Assembly (NCBI RefSeq): GCF_023703375.1
Contig: NZ_JAMQGO010000001.1
Location: forward strand, 558,001-622,000
Origin: Lutimaribacter degradans
Lineage (GTDB): Bacteria; Pseudomonadota; Alphaproteobacteria; Rhodobacterales; Rhodobacteraceae
DNA length: 64,000 nucleotides
Reading direction: 5' to 3'
The notes under the pieces were generated by a model. It was given only the letters and a program-made list of their open reading frames with translations, was not told where the DNA came from and did not search any database. Below, piece after piece: positions 26,243-33,760 of the stretch. A program made the position numbers and the translations under genes. The stretch's first letter is position 1. The number at the start of each line of letters is the position of its first letter.

Positions 26243-27427
26243 ATGAACAAGGACAAACGCACTCTGATCCGGCCCGAGGGTTTGCCGGAAAGCGCAAGCT
26301 GGCCGGTGGTGACGCCGATCATGCCGTCGGTGGTGTATGCCTCGGAAACGCCCGACGCGCTGGATGACCAGTACGAGGGCCGCACCGCGGGCTATACCTA
26401 CGCGCGCGAGGGCCACCCCAATGCAGACCTGCTGGCGCGTCGCATCGACACGATGGAAGACGCCAAGGGTGGCATCGTTCTGGGGTCGGGCATGGCGGCG
26501 GTGACCGCCGTGATGCTTGGCCTGTTGAAGGCCGGCGATCACGTGGTGGGCGGCGACCAGCTTTACGGGCGTTCGCTGCGATTGATGGGGCAGGATCTGC
26601 CGCGCATGGGCGTTGCGACCACCCTGGCCGATCCGACCGATGCGCAGGCCATCGCGGCGGCGATCCGCCCCGAGACCCGCATGATCCTGGTCGAACTGGT
26701 GTCGAACCCGACCCTGCGGGTGGCCGACATGGCCGGTATCGCCGCCGTGGCACGCGACAAGGGCGTGCTGCTGGTGGTGGACAACACCTTTACCACGCCG
26801 CGCGCGTTCAAGCCCTTTGCACACGGGGCGGATATCGTGATCCATTCGGTCACCAAGTTGCTGGCCGGACATTCCGACGTGACGCTGGGCTACGCCGTGG
26901 CGCGCGACCCGCAACTGCAAAAGGCGATCTACGATTTCGCGGTCACCACCGGCATGACGCCCAGCCCGTTCGATTGCTGGCTGGCCGAGCGCGGGCTGGC
27001 GACCTTCGACCTGCGCTTTGACCGGGCCGAAGCGACCGCCGTCACGCTGGCCGATCACCTTGCGGGGCTGCCGGGCGTGCGGCGCGTGCTTTACCCGATG
27101 CGGTCCGATCATCCCGATGCGGCGCGGGCGCAGGCGATCCTGGGCAATCGCGGCTGCAACATGGTGTCGTTCGAACTGGAGGGCGGCCGCGCGGCGGCCA
27201 ATGCCTTTGCCCGTGCGGCCGAGGGCATTTCCTTTGCGCCGACGCTGGGCGATGTGGGCACCACGCTGTCGCATCCGGCCTCAAGCTCGCACCGGGCGCT
27301 GACGCCCGAAGGCCGCGCCGCGCTGGGGATCGGCGAGGGGTTTTTTCGCGTTTCGGTCGGGCTGGAAGAGCCCGTGGCGCTGTGCGCTCAGTTCACGCAG
27401 GCGGTTTCCGCCGCGCGGGGCGCATGA
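26243..27427 (+). CDS. metC: Cystathionine beta-lyase-type PLP enzyme
   Basis: A 394-residue enzyme of the Cys/Met metabolism PLP family, which in methionine synthesis cleaves cystathionine to homocysteine. The PLP lysine is about K205 in HSVTKLLAGHSD. The ELVSNPTLRV and VVDNTFTTP segments and the late SHPASSSHRAL substrate-carboxylate site are typical. The start at 26243 follows GGAAAGG; an upstream ATG at 26216 lacks a site. MetC is the likeliest member, but cystathionine gamma-synthase, gamma-lyase and related enzymes share all these motifs. The stop overlaps the phoR start (ATGA), an unusual coupling. Confidence 0.85.
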   Translation: MNKDKRTLIRPEGLPESASWPVVTPIMPSVVYASETPDALDDQYEGRTAGYTYAREGHPNADLLARRIDTMEDAKGGIVLGSGMAAVTAVMLGLLKAGDHVVGGDQLYGRSLRLMGQDLPRMGVATTLADPTDAQAIAAAIRPETRMILVELVSNPTLRVADMAGIAAVARDKGVLLVVDNTFTTPRAFKPFAHGADIVIHSVTKLLAGHSDVTLGYAVARDPQLQKAIYDFAVTTGMTPSPFDCWLAERGLATFDLRFDRAEATAVTLADHLAGLPGVRRVLYPMRSDHPDAARAQAILGNRGCNMVSFELEGGRAAANAFARAAEGISFAPTLGDVGTTLSHPASSSHRALTPEGRAALGIGEGFFRVSVGLEEPVALCAQFTQAVSAARGA

Positions 27428-28491
27428 GCGCGGCCGATCAGATTGCCGCTGCCGTGCCGCACGCGGCGGTGCTGGTCTCGGAAGATGACCGGATCCTTGC
27501 GGCCAACGCGCTCTCGGCGCCGCTTTTCGGGGCGGATATTGCCGGGCGGCATCTGATCACCGTGATTCGTCAGCCTTCGGTTCTGGATGCGATCGAGGGG
27601 TGCCGCCACAGCCGCCTACCGCAGGAAACACGATACCTGACCAATGACGGGCAGCACGATACCACCTATCGCGTGCGCTGCGCGCATCTGGACCTGGCCG
27701 AGCTGCGCGGCGTGCTGGCCGTGTTCGAAGACACCACCGATATGCAGCAGGCAGACCAGATGCGCCGTGATTTCGTGGCCAATGTCAGTCATGAATTGCG
27801 CACGCCCCTGACAGCGCTTTCGGGGTTCATCGAAACCTTGCAGGGGCCAGCGCGCGATGACCCGGCCGCGCGCGACCGGTTCCTGGGCATCATGGGGCGC
27901 GAGGCCGACCGGATGAACCGGCTGGTCAAGGATCTGCTGTCGCTGAGCCATGTCGAGGCGCAGGAACGCATGCGGCCCAACGACCCGGTGGACCTTGCTG
28001 ACCTGCTGCGCGCAACCCGGCGGTCTCTGACGCAACTGGCCGAACGTAACGAGGTCATCTTTGACGAGGCCTTGCCCGAAGAACCGGTGATCATCAGTGG
28101 CGATCCCGACCAGCTGCGCCAGGTGTTCACGAACCTGATCGAGAACGCGATCAAGTATGGCGGGCGGGGCTGTACCGTTGGCTTGTCAGTCGATGGGCCG
28201 GCACCGGGCCTTGGTCTGCGTGGCGACGCGGTCCGCGCCACGGTTTCCGACGATGGCCCGGGCATCGAGACGCTGCATATCCCGCGCCTGACCGAACGGT
28301 TCTACCGTGTCGACAGCCACCGCTCGCGCGAGATGGGGGGCACCGGGCTGGGGCTGGCCATCGTCAAGCATATCATCAACCGGCACAGGGGGCGGATGCG
28401 CATTGACAGCGCGCCGGGGCAAGGCAGCCGGTTTTCCGTCATCCTGCCATATGACAGTGGCCGATCCGGCCGATCCGGCCCGCCCGCCTGA
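27424..28491 (+). CDS. phoR: Phosphate regulon sensor histidine kinase PhoR, without membrane segments
   Basis: A 355-residue kinase that phosphorylates PhoB under phosphate limitation. An N-terminal PAS domain (about 8-105) is followed by the HisKA domain with phosphoacceptor His about 123 (FVANVSHELRTPL) and a catalytic domain with the N box (NLIENAIKYG), DDGPGI and GTGLGL boxes. Unlike E. coli PhoR there is no hydrophobic N-terminal helix, so it should be cytoplasmic or peripheral. It begins inside the metC stop. The normal signalling partners are PstSCAB and PhoU; only pstB and phoU follow here. Confidence 0.93.
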   Translation: MSAADQIAAAVPHAAVLVSEDDRILAANALSAPLFGADIAGRHLITVIRQPSVLDAIEGCRHSRLPQETRYLTNDGQHDTTYRVRCAHLDLAELRGVLAVFEDTTDMQQADQMRRDFVANVSHELRTPLTALSGFIETLQGPARDDPAARDRFLGIMGREADRMNRLVKDLLSLSHVEAQERMRPNDPVDLADLLRATRRSLTQLAERNEVIFDEALPEEPVIISGDPDQLRQVFTNLIENAIKYGGRGCTVGLSVDGPAPGLGLRGDAVRATVSDDGPGIETLHIPRLTERFYRVDSHRSREMGGTGLGLAIVKHIINRHRGRMRIDSAPGQGSRFSVILPYDSGRSGRSGPPA

Positions 28492-28678
28492 ACGCCGGGG
28501 GCGGCCCCGGCGGTGCATCGTCTTCGGTGCCGATTCCATGACAACGGCGCGCCGATACCCGCGCTTTGGCCGGGCCTTGCAGGAATAGGTCGCGATACGA
28601 GCGTGCATTTGTCAGAGCCCGCCTTGGTTTATGATTTGAAAACAGAACTTTAAAAAGTTTTCCCCACGCTCCGCCCGG

Positions 28679-28734
28679 TTGTCATCAAACTGTAACACTC
28701 TTGTCACAAAAGCACAGCAGGCCCGGCCTATTAT
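28679..28734 (+). promoter_or_regulatory. Pho box and -10 element upstream of pstB
   Basis: Three direct repeats with an exact 11-base period start at 28679 (TTGTCAT), 28690 (CTGTAAC) and 28701 (TTGTCAC). They match the PhoB-binding CTGTCAT pattern. A TATTAT -10 box follows at 28729-28734. Such a promoter normally stands before pstS. Here the next gene is pstB, about 200 bases on. The stretch 28492-28678 before it contains nothing recognisable. Confidence 0.85.
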
Positions 28735-28804
28735 CGCGGCCAGCATCATCGTGGGGTGATCGGGTGGCCCCAGAGCAAGAGCAGTCCATGCCCCGGAAAT
28801 AGAT

Positions 28805-28862
28805 CGCGCCCGCCGGTTTCATGACTTGGCGGGCGCGCGGGCCCAAATGCAAGCGCCCGGGC
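28805..28862 (+). other. Leader hairpins between the Pho promoter and pstB
   Basis: A perfect 10-bp stem pairs 28805-28814 with 28828-28837 (13-base loop). A second weaker G+C hairpin (CGGGC with GCCCG) follows directly at about 28838-28862, then CTTTC. They lie in the untranslated leader of the pstB transcript. They could attenuate transcription or mark the edge of a deletion; neither is shown. Confidence 0.6.
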
Positions 28863-28933
28863 TTTCGCAAGGGGCGCGCGCTGTGCCGTCGTTTCGATCG
28901 GTGTTGGAAATCGGGTAGGATCAAGGATAAGCC

Positions 28934-29734
28934 ATGTATGACGCGCCGCACATCACGGAGAACAAAGTGTCCAGCAACGATATCAAGTTCGACTGCAACG
29001 ATTGCCAAGTCTTTTACGGTGACACCCACGCCATCAAGGATGTCAGCGTGGCCATCGAGGACAAGACGGTTACGGCATTCATCGGCCCCTCGGGCTGTGG
29101 CAAGTCGACCTTCCTGCGCTGCCTGAACCGGATGAACGACACGATCGGCACGGCCCGCGTCGAGGGGTCGTTCCTGCTGGATGGGCAGGACATCTACGAC
29201 AAGCGTATCGACCCTGTGCAACTGCGCGCCAAGGTGGGCATGGTGTTCCAGAAACCCAATCCCTTTCCCAAGTCGATCTATGACAACATCGCCTATGGGC
29301 CGCGCATCCACGGGTTGGCCCGCAACAAGGCCGAGCTTGACGATATCGTGGAACGCGCGTTGCACCGCGGTGCCATCTGGGACGAGGTCAAGGACCGCTT
29401 GGACGAGCCGGGCACGGGCCTGTCGGGTGGCCAGCAGCAGCGCCTGTGCATTGCGCGCGCCATCGCGACCGAGCCCGAGGTGCTGCTGATGGACGAGCCT
29501 TGCAGCGCGCTCGACCCGATCGCGACGGCCCTGGTCGAGGAATTGATCGACGAATTGCGGCAAAGCTATTCGGTGGTGATCGTCACCCACTCGATGCAGC
29601 AGGCCGCGCGCGTCAGCCAGAAAACCGCGTTCTTCCACCTGGGCAACCTGGTGGAATACGGCGACACCAGCCAGATCTTCACCAATCCCGAAGATCCGCG
29701 CACCGAAAGCTATATCACCGGCCGGATCGGCTGA
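28934..29734 (+). CDS. pstB: Phosphate ABC transporter ATP-binding protein PstB
   Basis: A 266-residue ATPase of the high-affinity phosphate importer. Walker [10 protein letters not shown] is near residue 55, the PstB-specific [13 protein letters not shown] segment follows, then signature LSGGQQQRL and Walker [21 protein letters not shown] precedes the ATG. It needs PstC and PstA to transport phosphate and also takes part with PhoU in PhoR signalling. The absence of pstS, pstC and pstA between the Pho box and this gene is odd. Confidence 0.95.
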   Translation: MYDAPHITENKVSSNDIKFDCNDCQVFYGDTHAIKDVSVAIEDKTVTAFIGPSGCGKSTFLRCLNRMNDTIGTARVEGSFLLDGQDIYDKRIDPVQLRAKVGMVFQKPNPFPKSIYDNIAYGPRIHGLARNKAELDDIVERALHRGAIWDEVKDRLDEPGTGLSGGQQQRLCIARAIATEPEVLLMDEPCSALDPIATALVEELIDELRQSYSVVIVTHSMQQAARVSQKTAFFHLGNLVEYGDTSQIFTNPEDPRTESYITGRIG

Positions 29735-29747
29735 AGGGGCATTGCAG

Positions 29748-30473
29748 ATGCACGACAAGCAGGACCATATCTTCTCGGCGTTCGATCGCGACCTCGAAGC
29801 GATCCAGGCCCAGATCATGAAGATGGGCGGGTTGGTCGAGGATGCGATTCTCGATGGCGCGCGCTCGCTTGAAGACCGTGACGAGGAATTGGCCGAAAAG
29901 GTCCGCAAGGGCGACAGCGCTATCGATGCGCTCGAAGAGGCCATCAACGAAGAGGCCGCGCGCGTCATCGCGCTGCGTGCGCCGACGGCGGTCGATCTGC
30001 GCGTGGTGTTGAGCGTGATGAAGATCAGTGCCAACCTCGAACGGATCGGCGACTACGCCAAGAACATGGCCAAGCGCACCGGTGTGCTGGTGCAGATGCC
30101 GCCCATCAACGGCGCCCATGCCGCGCTGCGGCGCATGGCGCGCGAGGTGCAGCTGATGCTGAAGGATGCGCTGGATGCCTATATCCAGCGCGACGCCGAG
30201 CTGGCGCGTGACGTGATCGAGCGCGACGAGGACGTGGACCAGATGTATAACGCGCTGTTCCGAGAGTTCCTGACCTTCATGATGGAAGACCCGCGCAACA
30301 TCACCGCTTGCATGCATCTTCATTTCATCGCCAAGAACACCGAGCGGATGGGCGACCATGTAACCTCGATCGCCGAGCAGACCGTTTACCTTGTCACCGG
30401 TGAACTGCCCGAGGATATCCGGCCAAAGGCCGACGCCACGTCGCAAGACGCAACCGGGCCGCAGGGGCAGTGA
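29748..30473 (+). CDS. phoU: Phosphate signalling protein PhoU
   Basis: A 241-residue all-helical protein made of two PhoU repeats, each with the metal-binding E/DxxxD pattern (SANLERIGDYAKNMA and KNTERMGDHVTSIAE). It keeps PhoR in the repressing state when phosphate is plentiful. ATG at 29748 with AAGGGG upstream is preferred to a TTG two codons earlier. It lies 13 bases after pstB and two bases before phoB, so the three form one operon. The C-terminal 15 residues are polar and look unstructured. Confidence 0.95.
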   Translation: MHDKQDHIFSAFDRDLEAIQAQIMKMGGLVEDAILDGARSLEDRDEELAEKVRKGDSAIDALEEAINEEAARVIALRAPTAVDLRVVLSVMKISANLERIGDYAKNMAKRTGVLVQMPPINGAHAALRRMAREVQLMLKDALDAYIQRDAELARDVIERDEDVDQMYNALFREFLTFMMEDPRNITACMHLHFIAKNTERMGDHVTSIAEQTVYLVTGELPEDIRPKADATSQDATGPQGQ

Positions 30474-30475
30474 CG

Positions 30476-31165
30476 ATGAGTGCAGACCAGCCCACTGTCC
30501 TGCTTGTCGAGGATGAACCGGCCCAACGCGAGGTGCTGTCTTATAACCTGGAGGCCGAGGGGTTCCGGGTTGCCTGCGCCGATAACGGCGAGGATGCGCT
30601 GCTGCTGGTCGAAGAAGAACAGCCCGATGTCATCGTGCTGGACTGGATGATGCCGAACCTGTCGGGGATCGAGGTGTGCCGGCGCCTGAAAATGCGCTCG
30701 CAAACACGCAGCGTGCCGATCATCATGCTATCGGCCCGATCAGAAGAGGTTGACCGGGTGCGCGGGCTGGAAACCGGCGCCGATGATTACGTGGTCAAAC
30801 CCTATTCCATCGTCGAGCTCATGGCGCGGGTGCGCGCGCAGCTGCGTCGTGCGCGTCCCGCGGCCGCGGGGTTGCGGCTGGAATTCGACGATATCGTGCT
30901 GGATGCCGAAACCCACCGCGTCACCCGCGCGGGCGCGCCGCTCAAACTTGGCCCGACCGAGTTCCGCTTGTTGTCGACCTTCATGGAAAAACCGGGCCGG
31001 GTCTGGTCGCGCGACCAGTTGCTGGACCGGGTTTGGGGGCGGGATATCTATGTCGATACACGAACGGTCGACGTGCATATCGGGCGGTTGCGCAAGGCGT
31101 TGACGGCGCATGGCGGGGCCGACCCGCTGCGCACGGTGCGCGGCACAGGCTACGCGCTGGGATAA
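30476..31165 (+). CDS. phoB: Phosphate regulon response regulator PhoB
   Basis: A 229-residue OmpR/PhoB-type regulator. The receiver domain has acidic pocket residues EDE near 12-14 and phosphoacceptor Asp about 56 (VLDWMMP), with conserved Lys in VKPYS. The winged-helix domain ends in VDVHIGRLRKAL and TVRGTGYAL. It is expected to bind the Pho box at 28679, which lies ahead of its own operon, giving autoregulation. A GTG two codons upstream overlapping the phoU stop is an alternative start. Confidence 0.95.
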   Translation: MSADQPTVLLVEDEPAQREVLSYNLEAEGFRVACADNGEDALLLVEEEQPDVIVLDWMMPNLSGIEVCRRLKMRSQTRSVPIIMLSARSEEVDRVRGLETGADDYVVKPYSIVELMARVRAQLRRARPAAAGLRLEFDDIVLDAETHRVTRAGAPLKLGPTEFRLLSTFMEKPGRVWSRDQLLDRVWGRDIYVDTRTVDVHIGRLRKALTAHGGADPLRTVRGTGYALG

Positions 31166-31282
31166 GCGGGTTTGCAAAGGTCGCGCCTGAGCCGTCGGTG
31201 CGCGGCGTTGCCAGGTCTGGGCCGTTCCGGGCCAATCGGGCCTTGTTGGGGGGCCTTGCTACATGAATGGGCGGGCTGCGCG

Positions 31283-32194
31283 TCAGCGTGGCAGGGAATC
31301 CCCATCCTCGGCCTGCGTGGCCATCCAGTCGCGAAACGCGATCAGCGCGGCGCTGGCCGGGCGTGCCCTGGGCCAGATCAGGTGGTAGGCGCCCGCACTT
31401 TCCACCGCGTTGCCCCATGCCGCGACCAGGCGCCCTGTGGCCAGGTCCTGTTCGGCCAGGTAATCGGGCAACAACGCCACGCCCAGCCCGTGCAAGGCGG
31501 CCTGCGTGATCGTGTTGAACTGGTCATAGACCATGCCGGATTGGCCCCGCGCCGTTACGCCGTGACGGGCCAGCCACTCGCCCCAGGCGTCGGGGCGGGT
31601 CTGGATATGCAAGAGCGGCAGCGACAGGATGTCCTGGGCTGCCTGTAGTTCCTGCTCGTCCAGCAGGCTCGGCGCGCAGACCGCGATCACGCTTTCGGTG
31701 CGTAACCGCAGCGCATGGCAGGCCGGGGGCGGGGTAGGCCCGAAAAAGATGGCCGCATCATAGCGTTCGTTGTCGAAATTCACCGCCGTCAGGCAGGTGG
31801 ACAGGTTCACCGTCACCTCCGGGTGGCGGCGCGTGAATTCGGGCAAGCGGGGTACCAGCCAGCGCATCCCGAAGGTCGGGAGAATGGCCAGGCTGACGGT
31901 GCCGACGCCGGTTGGCGTTGTATGCAGGTGCAGGCCCGCCTCGGCGATCTGCTGGAGCGCGCTGCGCACCTTTCCGACATATTCACTGGCCGCCGGGGTC
32001 AACTGCATCCGGCGCCCGCTGCGCCGGACCAGGGGCACGCCCAGCTGCTCTTCGAGCGCCTGCAACTGCCGGCTGACAGCGCTTTGCGTCAGGTTCAGCT
32101 CGGCCGCGGCGGCGGTGGCGCTGCCCAGCCGGTCGAGCGATTCAAGCGCGCGCAGCGCGGAAACCGAGGGCAAATAGCGACGCGGTGCCAGCAT
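31283..32194 (-). CDS. LysR-family transcriptional regulator, probably for gcdH
   Basis: A 303-residue LysR-type regulator. The winged helix-turn-helix is at about residues 8-66 (GSATAAAAELNLTQSAVSRQL) and a periplasmic-binding-protein-like effector domain follows. It is divergent from the glutaryl-CoA dehydrogenase gene across 104 bases that hold a good LysR-type palindrome. LysR genes beside gcdH control glutarate/lysine catabolism in proteobacteria, which makes glutaryl-CoA or glutarate the likely effector; this is inference. It converges with phoB with about 117 bases between. Confidence 0.9.
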   Translation of the reverse strand: MLAPRRYLPSVSALRALESLDRLGSATAAAAELNLTQSAVSRQLQALEEQLGVPLVRRSGRRMQLTPAASEYVGKVRSALQQIAEAGLHLHTTPTGVGTVSLAILPTFGMRWLVPRLPEFTRRHPEVTVNLSTCLTAVNFDNERYDAAIFFGPTPPPACHALRLRTESVIAVCAPSLLDEQELQAAQDILSLPLLHIQTRPDAWGEWLARHGVTARGQSGMVYDQFNTITQAALHGLGVALLPDYLAEQDLATGRLVAAWGNAVESAGAYHLIWPRARPASAALIAFRDWMATQAEDGDSLPR

Positions 32195-32236
32195 GTATTC
32201 CTAAACCTCATGCAAAGATGCGGAAAACGCGGTATT

Positions 32237-32254
32237 CATGCCCCGCGTGGCATG
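32237..32254. promoter_or_regulatory. LysR-type operator between regulator and gcdH
   Basis: Perfect inverted repeat CATGCC-N6-GGCATG in the short divergent promoter region. It fits the T-N11-A pattern of LysR-type boxes and lies about 45 bases upstream of the gcdH start codon. Confidence 0.6.
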
Positions 32255-32298
32255 GTAATACAAGGAAAATGCATGATTACCGCGAATAGGAGACCGCC

Positions 32299-33522
32299 AT
32301 GCTGGATGATAAACCCGCCCTGCGCGCCAAGGACATGCCCGATCTGGGCGCTTTCGACTGGGAAGACCCCTTTCTGCTGGAGGACCAGCTGACCGAGGAC
32401 GAGCGCATGGTGCGCGACAGCGCCCGCAGCTATTGCCAGGAAAAACTGCAGCCGCGCGTGCTGGAGGCATTCCAGGAGGAAAAGACCGATCCGGCGATCT
32501 TTACCGAGATGGGCGAGATGGGCCTGCTGGGCACGACCATCCCCGAGGAATATGGCGGCATCGGCGCCGGCTACGTGACCTATGGCCTTGTCGCACGCGA
32601 AGTCGAGCGCGTGGATTCGGGCTATCGCAGCATGATGTCGGTGCAATCGTCGCTGGTGATGTACCCCATCTATGCCTATGGCAGCGAAGAGCAGCGCCGG
32701 AAATACCTGCCCAAGCTGGCCAGCGGTGAATGGATCGGCTGTTTCGGCCTGACCGAACCGGACGCGGGCAGCGACCCTGCCGGCATGAAGACCCGCGCGG
32801 TGAAAACCGATGGCGGCTATGTGCTGACCGGCAGCAAGATGTGGATCTCGAACTCGCCCATCGCGGATGTGTTCGTGGTCTGGGCCAAGTCCGAGGCGCA
32901 TGGCGGCAAGATCCGCGGTTTCGTGCTGGAAAAGGGCATGAAGGGCCTGAGCGCGCCGAAGATCGAGAAAAAGATGAGCCTGCGGGCCTCGGTCACCGGC
33001 GAAATCGTGATGGACAATGTCGAGGTGGGTGAAGATGCGCTCTTGCCGCATGTCGAGGGGCTGAAGGGCCCGTTCGGCTGCCTCAACCGCGCGCGCTATG
33101 GCATTTCCTGGGGCGTGATGGGGGCGGCCGAGTTCTGCTGGCACGCCGCGCGGCAGTATGGCCTTGACCGGCACCAGTTCAAGCGCCCGCTGGCGCAGAC
33201 CCAGCTCTTCCAGAAAAAGCTGGCCGACATGCAGACCGAGATCGCCCTGGGCCTGCAGGCCAGCCTTCGGGTGGGACGCCTGATGGACGAGGCCAAGGCC
33301 GCGCCCGAGATGATCTCGATCGTCAAGCGCAACAACTGCGGCAAGGCGCTGGACGTGGCACGCCAGTCGCGTGACATGCATGGCGGCAACGGGATCAGCC
33401 TGGAATTCGGCGTGATCCGCCACGCGGTGAACCTGGAAACGGTCAACACCTACGAAGGCACCCATGACGTGCACGCCCTGATCCTCGGCCGTGCGCAGAC
33501 GGGCTTGCAGGCGTTTTTCTGA
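32299..33522 (+). CDS. gcdH: Glutaryl-CoA dehydrogenase (acyl-CoA dehydrogenase family)
   Basis: A 407-residue FAD enzyme that oxidises and decarboxylates glutaryl-CoA to crotonyl-CoA in lysine, tryptophan and glutarate breakdown. Assignment rests on the GCDH-specific [13 protein letters not shown] segment (Arg about 110 contacts the substrate carboxylate) and on the catalytic Glu about 386 in [15 protein letters not shown]. The acyl-CoA dehydrogenase signature [14 protein letters not shown] is present. A terminator follows directly. Regulation by the divergent LysR protein is likely. Confidence 0.93.
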   Translation: MLDDKPALRAKDMPDLGAFDWEDPFLLEDQLTEDERMVRDSARSYCQEKLQPRVLEAFQEEKTDPAIFTEMGEMGLLGTTIPEEYGGIGAGYVTYGLVAREVERVDSGYRSMMSVQSSLVMYPIYAYGSEEQRRKYLPKLASGEWIGCFGLTEPDAGSDPAGMKTRAVKTDGGYVLTGSKMWISNSPIADVFVVWAKSEAHGGKIRGFVLEKGMKGLSAPKIEKKMSLRASVTGEIVMDNVEVGEDALLPHVEGLKGPFGCLNRARYGISWGVMGAAEFCWHAARQYGLDRHQFKRPLAQTQLFQKKLADMQTEIALGLQASLRVGRLMDEAKAAPEMISIVKRNNCGKALDVARQSRDMHGGNGISLEFGVIRHAVNLETVNTYEGTHDVHALILGRAQTGLQAFF

Positions 33523-33540
33523 TCTTGCGTGACTTGGTGG

Positions 33541-33571
33541 AAGGCCGTCCCGTTTCGGGGCGGCCTTTTTC
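33541..33571 (+). terminator. Intrinsic terminator after gcdH
   Basis: A 12-bp stem with one G-T pair (33541-33552 with 33556-33567), TTT loop, followed by a T-run. The remaining 190 bases up to the next start hold only a nine-C run at about 33588-33596 and no clear promoter. Confidence 0.9.
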
Positions 33572-33760
33572 TATGCGAATGAGCTGGCCCCCCCCCGACC
33601 AGGCAAACGGTAGGCCGGGCTTCAGTCCGGCCATCCCGCCCGAATATGCACGCCTTCCGCGGTTCGTGTGCAGAACCGCAGAGCATTTTTTCCCGCGCTG
33701 TCTTGGCAAGCCCACCCGGCCGGGCGTATCACGAGACAACGGGAAAAGAGGGGGAGCGGA

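Noticed and set aside
26009..27274. 421-residue open frame on the minus strand
   Set aside because: Antisense to the carbonic anhydrase and cystathionine lyase genes, both with clear catalytic residues.
33568..33760. Extra coding region or promoter element between gcdH and the fused E1 gene
   Set aside because: Frames here are open only by G+C bias; apart from the terminator and a nine-C run nothing specific is seen.
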